DNA of 64,000 nt, taken from Manduca sexta. Taxonomy: Eukaryota; Arthropoda; Insecta; Lepidoptera; Sphingidae. Below are positions 1 to 10,254 of this stretch, piece by piece. The translations under genes were made by a program, and so were the position numbers. The number at the start of each line of letters is the position of its first letter. The stretch's first letter is position 1. The stretch spans positions 5,208,001 through 5,272,000 of the forward strand of contig NC_051120.1 of NCBI RefSeq assembly GCF_014839805.1, read 5' to 3'. The notes beneath the pieces were generated by a model that saw nothing but the letters and a program-made list of their open reading frames with translations, did not search any database and was not told where the DNA came from.

Positions 1-197
1 AAGTGACTTAATTGGAGGAATTATTATTATATAATTATAATTAAATATCATCTTGTACCTTGATTTATCATAAGTGCAACTATGTTCGCCTACGTGATGA
101 ATAAAGCATTTTATTTTAGTAATTTATTATTTAATGCCATATTATAAAACACAATTTTTATAATCCATCTTTACGTGAATAAAAAAGAATTAATTAC

Positions 198-812
198 CAA
201 GATCTGTAACTCTTGATCGATATCAGAGAAATTGTCAAGCAAATTGTTATAGTATATCAGGCATTTCCTCATTTCTCTAGTTTTGCTCACCACGCCGTTC
301 TTGTGAATAATGTTGACTGGAATGGTATTCCTCTCAAACCGCCTCCTTAAGTACTTCATACGGACATACAACATTAGAAATATGATGATTAAAACGAGGC
401 CGGTGAGCCTTGTTGACAAAATAACGATTTGGACGCACAAAAATATTGAGTGAAACTTAGAGGTACTTATGCAAATAGTAATAAATCTTGATATTATGAG
501 GAATATAATAGCGAATCGAATTTCTTTGTCAAACACCGGGGTACGCCTTCCAACTATGACATCGTTCGTGTTTGCAGCTAGGATGTATTTATAAAGGTAT
601 TCATCACCGGTCTTCAAAGAATGCAAGCTGATGCAGATATACTGCACCGTATTCAGGAAAAATGGTATAGTAAACGAATCGTAAGAGCCATATAAAATGA
701 ATATTTCCAAAATTACGCAATACAGTTTAAAAGGCCAGACGATAATTCTAAAATGTTCCGTGTGTAAGTATTGGAAACATGCGAGACGCCATAATTTTAT
801 TATATTCAGCAG
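198..812 (-). CDS. Gustatory receptor, first exon only (gene runs off left edge)
   Basis: This is the N-terminal exon of an insect gustatory receptor, a seven-transmembrane ligand-gated channel subunit of chemosensory neurons. The frame is open from a stop at 813-815 down to a splice donor at 196-197 (GTAATT) after the codons for ELQIL. It holds several hydrophobic segments, the motif YVRMKYLRRR and the Gr-typical YYNNLLDNF near the exon end. Exons 2-4 should lie left of position 1. No ATG occurs in this frame after the upstream stop. An ATG about 30 codons upstream (near 848) opens a different frame that stops soon after, so either a one-base frameshift, an extra 5' exon or a sequence error is implied. 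It groups with the truncated copy at 6371-6958 rather than with the three intact genes. Family call confident; integrity unknown. Confidence 0.72.
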
Positions 813-859
813 TCACGTAACTTGATAGTTGTACCATTTTTTGATATGCGGACATTTGG

Positions 860-1808
860 CTTGTTATACGCGTTTATAGAATCGGTCAAGATATACTGAG
901 AGTCGCAGCAAAATACGATAAACCAATAGCGCTGTACAAAAATAATGTATTTTAATTCGTATTAGATGGGCATGCGGAATGCAATTATGTTTATTTACGT
1001 ATCGTTGGCATTGAGAGATAAACATCGATAATTTATATATTATATCATATAAGTATATTATTTTATTTTAAGAATATAATGCTATATTTTATGATGGCGC
1101 TTTATTTATAATGATGGTGTTTTTTTGAACATAGAAATTATAATTATCTAATTAACTTAAAACAAAACTGTTGTTTTTGGAAAAATATTGTTTTGTATAT
1201 AAATTCAATTAACTTTGATGCGATAGAAATTACTTTGGTTTTTTGGTGTTTTATTTATAACAAAATAATATTCTGAAATATGATCAAAATAATAATCCAA
1301 TGTGGCAGTTAAACAGCGGTCATGTTTTTAGTTTATTCTACATTATAGGCGATAAAGTTAGTTAATATTATGATATGATAAAATACGAATAATTCGTCAT
1401 AAGTTATGAAAGAATGTTATATTTATAGACCTAAACACACGATTAGGTCAATCTTATCAATCCTCTAAGTTTATAAACAAAAAATTATTCAAAAGTAATG
1501 AAACTAGTGTTTGAGACATTCATATTAATGATAAGTGACATATGAAAAATATTTGGGTATAGCCGTCTTGGATTATTAATATAGGGTCATTTTTATTCCG
1601 GCAATTGGATTGGCAAATAATAGCGACGCTTAAAAGGCAATTATATCTAAGCGAAAAATATACGGAAAATGAATTATATAAATATTTGGAATCGCCAGAT
1701 TTTTCTGCGTCATTTGATCTAGGTTTTGTAAGTCTAGGACAATTTTAATATGATTCCGCTATATCTTTATAAAATAAAAAGTTTAATTGTTATGAGTTTC
1801 CATATTAA
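860..1808. other. AT-rich intergenic DNA, no gene seen
   Basis: Very AT-rich sequence between the left-edge receptor and the first SINE. No coding region, RNA gene or clear repeat structure was recognised. Confidence 0.6.
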
Positions 1809-2133
1809 GCGACGATAGCCTAGTTGGGTGTGGAACGGTCTGCCGAGACGAATGTCCGCAGGTTCAAATCCCAAGGGCACACACCTCTGACTTTTCTAAA
1901 AAAATCATGTGTGTATTCTTTGTGAATTTATCGTTCGCTTTAACGGTGAAGGAAAACATCGTGAGGAAACCTGCACATCTGAGAAGTTCTCTATAAGAAT
2001 TTCGAAGGTGTGTGAGTATGAGTCTACCAATCCGCACTAGGCCAGCGTGGTGGACTAAGGCCTAATCCCTCTCAGTAGTAGAGGAGGCCCGTGCTCAGCA
2101 GTGGGCAAGTATATAATACAGGGGTGATATTAT
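1809..2133 (+). repeat. tRNA-derived SINE (family A), full length
   Basis: The head has a pol III box A (TAGCCTAGTTGG) and box B (GGTTCAAATCC) as in tRNA genes. The body has the lines CTTTAACGGTGAAGGAAAAC and AGGCCAGCGTGGTGGACTAA, and the tail ends near TATAATACAGGGGTGATATTAT. At least ten more copies lie in this window on both strands, which defines the family. Typical of lepidopteran tRNA SINEs, mobilised in trans by LINE proteins. Confidence 0.88.
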
Positions 2134-2264
2134 AACATAATGAACAAATTCACTTTAGTACACAAATGAAAGTACGACATTGAAAATTATGAGACATGGT
2201 AGTCTAAAATGTATATAGTCTATCTATAAGTGATTACTCATATAAATAGACAAAAAGAAATATT

Positions 2265-2330
2265 AAGTACAGTAAGCAACAAAAATAGCTGAACAAATTC
2301 AAAACTATAACATCGTCTGTCCACGTTTAG
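2265..2330 (+). repeat. Solo end of a mariner-type MITE
   Basis: TACAGTAAGCAACAAAAATA and the following GCTGAACAAATTC match the terminal inverted repeat of the element at 21715-22365, with the TA target dinucleotide at its edge. The other end was not found nearby. Confidence 0.5.
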
Positions 2331-2380
2331 TCTAATTGATATATTTTAACTGTGTGAAGTAAACTAGATCAACGTAATTT

Positions 2381-2552
2381 ATTGAAATAAAACTATTTAC
2401 AGCTTTTATCGTGGTTATTTACATTATTATTTTCTACCGACGTTTCAAATAGGTTTGCAGCCTTTACGGTCCCGGGACGGACTTTAAAACATCGAGAGAA
2501 AATAATAATATAAATGACCGAGATAAAATCTGTTAAATAGTTTTATTTCAAT
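2381..2552. mobile_element. MITE family E with inverted repeats of about 54 bp
   Basis: The left end ATTGAAATAAAACTATTT continues as an inverted repeat of about 54 bp matching the right end (reverse complement ATTGAAATAAAACTATTT) with few mismatches. The centre holds GACGTTTC and GTTTGCAGCCTT. Relatives sit at 6960-7035, 11670-12135 (split by a SINE), 22868-22985 and 51345-51520. It has no coding capacity, so it is a non-autonomous DNA transposon of undetermined superfamily. Confidence 0.75.
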
Positions 2553-2790
2553 GGTTAACATTCGTGCAAACATAAGAAATCATTATCCTCTTAATTATTT
2601 TTTTCTAAATATTTTGTTTTTTGGGAAGAACACAAACGTTTGTATACTGTTATGAATTCTCATAATCCTTTATTTTGCCCTTTTTAAATATTGACTCAAA
2701 ATTCGTAAAAATATCGTGTGCGCGATTTATCCTATTCACTTGACTTAAAAAAGTTTATTTGCCGTGCAAATGATTTATTCTTGATAGTAT

Positions 2791-3014
2791 AGGGCTCATA
2801 CACATGATAAGACGTCGCGTCGTCCTACGACGAAGTTTTCACGATGCGTTGTCGTATCGTGGAAATCTACGACGAGCAACGTAAATTGACGACACGACAT
2901 CGCAACGCGCCACGATGCACGGTACGACGTCGTACAGAAAGAGACCACGTATGGTGCGTCAAATGACGTCATGTCGTAGTCCGACGCGACGCGACGTCGT
3001 CATGTGTATGAGCT
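2791..3014. mobile_element. CpG-rich MITE-like inverted-repeat element
   Basis: The ends read GCTCATACACATGA and its reverse complement, and the inverted similarity continues inward through GACGTCGCGTCG. The interior is crowded with ACGTCG/CGACG words, in strong contrast to the AT-rich surroundings. No coding region. No convincing target duplication was found. Confidence 0.65.
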
Positions 3015-3020
3015 CATATC

Positions 3021-3173
3021 GACGGTTGAAAGGCTAATTGAGTTAAGCGAAATTTTTTTTGCGACCCGAAGTTTTATACATATTTAAAATCAGCACGTTT
3101 TTCTATGTTTTTTAAACTAGTTAAATTTTTTTGAAAAAAAAATATGTTTAAATCTATTAGCTTTTCAACCGTC
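3021..3173. mobile_element. Short MITE-like inverted-repeat element
   Basis: GACGGTTGAAAGGCTAAT at the left is repeated inverted at the right (ATTAGCTTTTCAACCGTC) with one or two mismatches. The 150-bp interior is AT-rich with T and A runs. It directly adjoins the CpG-rich element at 2791-3014. Confidence 0.6.
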
Positions 3174-3297
3174 AATATATTTAATATGTGCAACACAATT
3201 ACTTAACTAATGCAGATATTATCATTCATTGTATTTAAAAAACTGCATTACTATTCCAAATAAACATTTATCATTATTATCTTAGGTAATATTAGGT

Positions 3298-6200
3298 GAC
3301 TAGTGGCCGAAAAATATTAACAAATTCCATGAAGATATTGGGTTCAATAAATAAAAATAAATCGATCCTGAGTCACGATTGTAATAGTTTATTAAGAACA
3401 ACGGTGAATTGTTTTGATAATTGATCGCAACACTCAAAATATTTGTTCATTACATTTCTACCTTTTACAGATATATATCTGTTCGCCTGAAACATGGGCT
3501 ATGTTATTAATATTATTTAATTTATTTTTCTGCGTCGATTGTTAGTAATTATTGTTTATACTATCGAACGTACTGAGATTTAATATCCTTGTATCATACA
3601 ATATCTACTTCGTTAATCAGGTATTTCCGTCACCACTAATGTGCAATTATACAGTTTGTATAATATTGTATATAGGGTTTAAAAATACAAATTGTTGCAA
3701 TTGAATCTTTATTGTTGAACGTTTAAGACTAAAATACATTGTTTATAATATATACGTCCTAAATAATTCACGATATTTGCTTGCATTTCATAGAACCTAA
3801 CTTTAGACTAGATTTATTTACTTATCAAAGACGCAAACGTGCGAGTGGATATCCTGAGAACCGATCATTGTTGCCCATAAACATCCACAATAACGAAGAA
3901 ATCATAATTTGCTTTTTGTTTAACTAACATTTGAAATGGGATAACTGCAGAGAGACTATGGTATAAGTGACGCCAACTTTGATGATGCTGATGACAAGCG
4001 AAGAGTTGACAGGAATGGCGTCCCAGATCTTGAACCCGAACGGTCGTTGAGTCAAGTAATCCAAAGCCGCTTGTAGTTCGAATCGCAGGGACTCATCTGT
4101 AAAGATACATAGCATCATGCCTTGTAGGGGTATGCAGAAGTGAACCACATCCACATTTCGCCAATTTTGTTAAGTCCCATGTATCTGGCGAGCCTATAGG
4201 CATTTCGAATAGTACACAGATTGAGTATTTATGTAGAGAAGCAGCGAACGAAGACTAGTCTTTAAATAACACTCACCTGAACACTTCAAAATCATTTTGC
4301 TTAAGGCTTTTCGCGTTTTATCAATCTCATATATAGTCAATTCGGCGAAAATGGCAGGCAGTGACATTAGCAAAATGATATTCACAAGTTCTAAACCATA
4401 TGCGATCGCCAGCAATGTAGATATCTGCAACTGAGATTTATACGATCCAGATGACGCACACAAAAAACAGCAATGTTGATCTCATACAGGGTGGTAATCT
4501 CAAGGTAAGTTTCAGGTTATAAAATCCTACAGAAGAATAGAAGAATACGTCCTCAGATGGAATAATAGTAAACATCACTGAAGGATGAGAGAATGATTAG
4601 CTTGCAAACATAACACATGTCAGAGCCAAAGACGATTATCCTATCGCCATTCAGTTGCTTAAAAACCTTATTTCGTGGAGGCTAAAATGTACATGGAAAT
4701 AACTACTAATGTATTTAGTCTAAAAGACTTAGTATGAATGAATCAATTAGTACTCACTGATATAACATTTACTAATCCAATCGACAGTAGTAACATTTTT
4801 GGGAAATTTATTATTATGATTACGGTTAACTGAAAAGAAATGTCAAGTTATTGTATATATATATTGGTAATTATAAATATTTCTTACATATTATATCTGT
4901 AATATACATTGTTGATTTCTGGAAAAAGTAGTAAATCTTAGGTTCCGTTAAATGAAATTGTAGTTTAAAAAAGTAAATATTTTTTACATGTCGCACTCTT
5001 AATAAAATTTAAAAATAATGACCTATTTCAAATTATTAATTTGTGGCAGTCACCGGAACACTAATTTTTGTATGCTACCTTTTTTTGAACTTGCTATAAA
5101 ATTGACCTTATTAAAGAAAGGTAAATAATGAAACCTATAGCGTGAAAAAAATGGGAAAAAACTAAAAGGTCACAAACAGAAATTGGTTGTTTGACGATTC
5201 CTACAAATTGCCAATTTTGGAATGGAACATTATTTTATCAAGAATGCGATGTACTAACGATGTTTCGTTTGATTTCTTACGCGGGAAATTATTAATGAGT
5301 ACTTTTTATTAATTATACAAATAATACAAACCGAGCATTGCAGCTGCGTTTCGATAGAGTCGAAGTTATCTAGCAGATTGTTGTAATATTTCAAGAATTT
5401 CTTTACATGTCTGATATTTGCTGCGATTTCTTCTCTCTTAACTATGATTACAGACGTAGTGACGCCTTCCAAATATATTTTTAATAAACGCATTCGGTCG
5501 TACATCAAGGCAAATATGATGACAATTGCAACGTAATTCAGATCGATTGAATATGATACAAATAATGTAAAACATATTGTTGTGTAATTCGTAGACATAA
5601 AGTAATATACGGCATAGGTAGCAAGTTTGATAAAAAATAAAATAGTAACAACATATGCTATTCCTTTGTTCAGTGCAAATGTTCTCTTGAAGCCCATGAT
5701 GACGTCGTTGATTTTAATTGTGTTGTAGTATTTTATGAGGTATTTCTCATTAGTGATTAAGTTAAATATTATATTTATGATGCATTGAAAGACTGAAATG
5801 AGATAAAATTCAAAGCACATCGCAATGAACCAAATCAGAACGAATGCTACCGAGACACAATACAATTTAAGTATAATCGAAATCTGTTTAGACTTTGCAA
5901 TTGGATGGTAATTTCCAAAAATCAACCGAATAAACATGATGACATTGAATGGTGAAAAAAAACCACTGTCTAATTTCAACATTTTGAAACGACTTTCGTA
6001 CTGAATATTGAGACTACAACTAACTGCAAGGACTGAAAGGTAATTATTTCTATTCCAGTAAAAGCATTAATATTAATCTGATATCAAATAGTAAAGTACA
6101 TTAGTTTATTTATAAATTTATATTTCAAATTTGTTTTTACATATGACATTATATTATATAAGCTAAACAAGTCTTGATTGCAAGAATTTCATGCAAAACC

Positions 6201-6410
6201 AGCCATAATTGACAAATACGGGCGAATTAATTGCATAAACCTTATTCGTCTTTCGCAAATCAGAGTAGCTTTAGTTATAAGAGATTATACTCTAAAAGGA
6301 TCTATGGGCCGTAAAATTTTCCTTCCATTTCATCCTTTGGGTTCTTTTTTAATAGTCTATATCATGATTTTCAAGAATGGTTATCAATGATATTGACCAA
6401 AACCGTGTTC
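3298..6410. repeat. Gr duplication unit 1
   Basis: First of three direct copies of a unit holding one complete Gr gene, about 600 bp of its 3' flank and about 400 bp of its 5' flank. The 3' flank starts at GACTAGTGGCCGAAAAATAT and recurs at about 7035 and 12140. The 5' flank with ACGGGCGAATTAATTG recurs near 10200 and 14765. Introns and flanks are still alignable by eye, so the duplications are fairly recent. Confidence 0.8.
3924..5982 (-). CDS. Gustatory receptor, intact, 4 exons, 349 aa (copy 1)
   Basis: Candidate bitter-type gustatory receptor acting in the dendritic membrane of taste neurons; the ligand is unknown. Proposed exons in transcript order: 5332-5982 (651 nt), 4758-4829 (72), 4277-4430 (154), 3924-4096 (173), total 1050 nt. 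Introns are GT-AG and the phases (0, 0, 1) join without stops. Exon 1 starts MLKLDSGFFSPF at a true ATG and ends in YYNNLLDNFDSIETQLQ. Exon 2 is one hydrophobic segment (IIIINFPKMLLL). Exon 3 carries the sixth membrane segment and AIFAELTIYEIDKTRK. Exon 4 carries the C-terminal membrane segment with TYTIVSLQLSHF, matching the family's TYhhhhhQF signature. An AATAAA (minus strand) at 3813-3818 follows the stop by about 105 nt. The first donor (GTTTGT) is weak but shared by all three copies. Confidence 0.85.
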
Positions 6411-6958
6411 CTTTCCATTCTCTGCCTTAAATACTTCATACGGACATATAATACTATGAAAATAATCGAGACTAAAATATTAGTGAGCTTCGAGGCGGTG
6501 ATGACGAAACTGATTATGAAGAAATTTCGACTCAGAATAGAATAATATATACAATTAAAATAAGTTATCAATACTCTGAAGAAAATAAATTGTTGAATCA
6601 AGAACGTAATAACAATACCAAACAACTTGTTACCGATGATAAGATCGTTCGTTTCAATGACGCGACAATACTTGAAGAAGAATTCGTCACCGGTGTAAAG
6701 AGACAGCGTGATACTTGAAAAAAACTCCGCTATATCAAAACAATACAAGAAATTGAAAGACTCCATCATAGAGTATAACGTCATCAACCAAATCGTGGAG
6801 CTATACGCACGCGCCGCCACCACAAAAGGCTTACATAAATTAGTCGGGTTGTAATAACCCATTAGGATTCGTAAGAATTTAACATCTTCAAAATCGTCAC
6901 ATATTTTAAGAAGTATTTTGTTATTCCTGAATTCATTGTTAACTATTATCCAATGCAT
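6371..6958 (-). pseudogene. Truncated gustatory receptor first exon
   Basis: A 195-codon frame from a true ATG at 6958 resembles Gr exon 1 and is closest to the left-edge receptor: both share YVRMKYLR, ERNT and VNII near the end. It stops (IIDNHS, then TGA) before the YYNNLLDNF motif and before any donor site, and no exons 2-4 of this type follow. The break falls where the flank of duplication unit 1 begins. This is best read as a gene cut by the duplication or by a deletion, leaving the N-terminal membrane segments only. A short functional protein is unlikely. Confidence 0.75.
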
Positions 6959-6959
6959 C

Positions 6960-7035
6960 TTTATGGTATTATTTTATCCCAACGTTTCCAACACTTTGCA
7001 GCCTTCATTTTTACGGGGCAAACTTATATATTGGT
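6960..7035 (+). repeat. Fragment of MITE family E at a Gr unit joint
   Basis: CCAACGTTTCCAACACTTTG, then CAGCCTTCA and ACGGGGCAAACTTAT, match the right half of family E. It lies exactly between the truncated Gr exon and the start of duplication unit 2. Confidence 0.6.
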
Positions 7036-7668
7036 AATAAGACTATTGGCTGAAAAATATTGAACAATTTTCATGAAGATATTGAGTTTAATAAATGAAA
7101 ATAGTTTGATCCTGAGTCAGGTCAGATTGTAATAGTTTATTGAAAACAACGGTTAATTGTCTTGATTGGTGATCGCAACACTCAAAATAGTTGTTCATTA
7201 CATTTCTACCTTTTACAGATACTTATATATTGGCCTGAAACATGGACAATGTTATTAATATTATCTAATTTATTTTTCTCAGTCGATTGTTAGTAATTAT
7301 TGTTTACACCATTGAAAGTACAGAGTTCCAATGTCCTTGTATCATACAATATCTACTTCGTTAATCAGTTATTTCCATCACCACTAAAGTGCAATCACAC
7401 AGTTTGTATAATGTTGTATCCAGGGTTTAATAATACGAATTGTTCCAATTGAATCTTTATTATTGAATGTTTAAGTCTAAAATACATTGTTTATATATAA
7501 GTCCTAAATAATTAACGATATTTTCTTGCCTTTCATATTACCTAACTTTAGGATACACTTATTTTTTTATCAGAGAAGCAAACGTGCAAGTGGATATCCT
7601 GAGAACCGATCATTGTTGCTCATAAACATCCATAATAACAAAGAAAGCATAATTTGGATTTTGTTTAA

Positions 7669-9956
7669 CTAAGATCCGAAATGTGATAACTGCAGATAGA
7701 CTATAGTATAAGTAACGCCAATTTTGACTATACTGATGATAAGCGAAGAGTTGACAGGAATGGCGTCCCAGATCTTGAAGACAAATGGCCGTTGAGTTAA
7801 GTAATCCAAAGCCGCTTGCAGTTCGAATCGCAGGGACTCATCTGTAAAGACACATAGCATCACGCCTTTTAGGGGTAGGCAGACGTGTACTATATCCACA
7901 TTTCGTCAACTATGTTAACTCCCATGTATCTGGCGAGTCTAAGGTATTGAGAATAGTACACAATGTGGGAATTTATGCGGCGAAGCTGCGAACGAAGACT
8001 AGTCCTTAAATAACACTCACCTGAACACTTCAAAATCTTTTTGCTTAAGGCTTTTCGCATTTTATCAATCTCATACATACTCAATTCGGCGAAAATGGCA
8101 GGCAGTGATATTAGCAAAATCATGCTCATAAGTTTTAAACCATATGAGGTCATCCGCCATGTAGATATCTGCAACTGAGATTTGTACGATCCCCGTGACG
8201 CACACAAAAAACTGCAATGTTGATGTGATACAGGTTGGTAGTCTCAAGGTAAAAAAATCAAGGTCATAAAATCACTGAGAAGAATAGAAGATTAAGTCCT
8301 ACATTGATGGAATAATAGTAAACATCACCGATGGATGATAAAAGGGTTAGCTTGCAAACATAGCTGATGTCAGAGCCAAAGACGACGCTACTATCGCCAT
8401 CCAGTTGCTTAAAATCCTTATTTCGTGTAGGCTTAAAAATGTACATAGAAGTAGCTAGTAATGTATTTAATCTAATAAACTTACTTTATCTAATATTCAT
8501 TCATAGAATTAGTTAGTACTCACTGATATAATGTTTACTAATCCAGTCGATAGGACTAACAATTTCGGGAAATTTATTATTATGATCACGGCTAACTGAA
8601 AAGAAATATCAAGTTATAGTATTTATAATTACAAATATTTCTTACATATTACATCTATAATGAAGATGATCGATTTCTGAAAGATATTGTAGCAAAGCGT
8701 AGGTTCCTTGAAATCTAATAATTGTAAGATCTAATCCAATCTAACTACTCGTGGTAACGTAAGATCTAACTACTGGTGGTAGATCTTTCATATGGGAGAG
8801 TCCGCTTAGGTAGGTACCACCGCAATATCTTTTTCTGTCGCCAAACAGCAGTGTGTAGTCACTGTTGTGTTCCAGTTTGAAGAACATTGTAGCTGGTGGA
8901 CTATTGGACATAATAAGGCTTTAACATTTGATGTCTCAGGATGGCGAGCGAAGTGGAATAACCAAACAATACTTTGTAATTCTAGATGCTGGATGGTGTT
9001 TCTACTGTTGGCAAACGTATCGTTTACCATCAGATGAACGGCAAGACCTTCTCGTCATTCAAAGTAATAATAAAAAAAAACAACTAATTTAAGAAAAGTA
9101 AATATTTTTTAACTGGATGCATAAAGCAGCAGACCGGGCTCTGTGGCGTACTTTGGGGAAGGCCCTTTTCCAGCAGTGGACTGCAATGGCTGATGATGAT
9201 GATGATAGATTTTTTTTACATCTACTGACGATGTTTTGCTTGGTTTCTTACCTATATATGTAATGTGTTACATTTTATAAAAAAAAAAAGAACAATACAA
9301 ACCGTGCATTGCAGCTGCGTTTCAATAGAGTCAAAGTTATCTAGCAGGTTGTTATAATATATCAAGAATTTCTTTACATGTCTGGTATTTGCAGCGATTT
9401 CATCTCTTCTAACTATGTTTACAGCCGTAGTGACGCCTTCCAAATATATTTTCAATAAATGCATTCGGTCGTACATCAAGGCAAATATCATGACAATTGC
9501 AATGTAATTCAGATCGATTGAATATGATACAAATGTTGTTAAATATATTATTGTGACATTCGTAGACGTAGAGTAATATACGGTATAGGTAAAAAATTTG
9601 ATAAAAAATAAAATAGTAACAACATATGCTATTCGTTTGTTCAGTGCAGATGTTCTCTTGAAGCCCATGATGACGTCGTTGATTTTAATTGTGTTGTAGT
9701 ATTTTATGAAGTATTTCTCATTAGTGATTAAGTTAAATATTATATTTATGATGCATTGAAAGACTAAAATGAGATAATATTTAAAGCTCTTCGTCAAACT
9801 TAACCATATCAGAACGAATGCTACCGAGACACAATACAATTTTAGTAACATCAAAACCTGTTTAGACTTTGCAATTGGATGGTAATTTCCAAAAATCAAC
9901 CGAACAAACATGATGATGTTGAATGGTGAAAAAAAACCACTGTCTAATTTCAGCAT
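7669..9956 (-). CDS. Gustatory receptor, intact, 4 exons, 350 aa (copy 2)
   Basis: Paralogue of the gene at 3924-5982 with the same structure. Proposed exons: 9303-9956 (654 nt), 8524-8595 (72), 8021-8174 (154), 7669-7841 (173), total 1053 nt; all junctions are GT-AG and in frame. Exon 1 is one codon longer than in the other copies, around WLSLTKSFKYYLI. The conserved YYNNLLDNFDSIETQLQ, AIFAELSMYEIDKMRK and TYTIVYLQLSHF are present. Substitutions concentrate in exon 1 membrane segment 2 and in exon 3 (ISTWRMTSYGLKLMSM), which suggests divergence of ligand or channel properties. Intron 1 (707 nt) is longer than in copies 1 and 3 because of two repeat insertions. No disabling change seen. Confidence 0.85.
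8769..9080 (+). repeat. Dispersed repeat family B in Gr copy 2 intron 1
   Basis: It begins ACTACTGGTGGTAGATCT, contains GTAGTCACTGTTGTGTTCC and CTGGATGGTGTTTCTACTG, and ends CGTCATTCAAAGTAATAAT plus an A run. Relatives are at 43600-43915 (+), 49495-49670 (+), 51190-51310 (-), 54405-54552 (-) and 62770-62840 (+). The A-rich 3' end suggests a retroelement tail, but I cannot name the class. It lies antisense to the host gene within its intron. Confidence 0.7.
9115..9206 (+). mobile_element. RTE-like LINE 3' end with GAT repeat tail
   Basis: One frame reads AADRALWRTLGKALFQQW, which resembles the C-terminus of RTE-type LINE polymerases. It is followed directly by a (GATGAT)n microsatellite tail, typical of that clade. 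Severely 5'-truncated; sits in intron 1 of Gr copy 2. Confidence 0.6.
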
Positions 9957-10254
9957 TTTGAAAGGACTTTCCTTTTGAATATTGAGACTACAACTAACCG
10001 CAATGACTGAAAGGTAATTATTTTTATTTCAGTAAAAGCATTAATATTAATCTGATATCAAATAGTGCAGTATATTAGTTTATTTATAAAGTTATATGTC
10101 AAATTGATTTTTACATATGACATGTTATTATATTAGCTAAATAAGTCTTGATTGCAAGAATTTGAAAGCTTGATTACGACTAAAAACCAGCCAAAAGTGA
10201 TGAATACGAATTAATTGCATAAACCTTAATCGTTTTGCATGTCAGAGTAGCTTT

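Noticed and set aside
1809..2133. tRNA gene
   Set aside because: The box A and box B similarity belongs to the head of a SINE repeated many times; there is no cloverleaf with a proper acceptor stem and anticodon arm.
8264..8446. Open frame in intron 2 of Gr copy 2 as an extra receptor exon
   Set aside because: The matching segment in copy 1 soon meets a stop and in copy 3 the phase after the acceptor is broken, while exon 2 joins exon 3 in frame without it. The similarity is explained by recent duplication of the intron.
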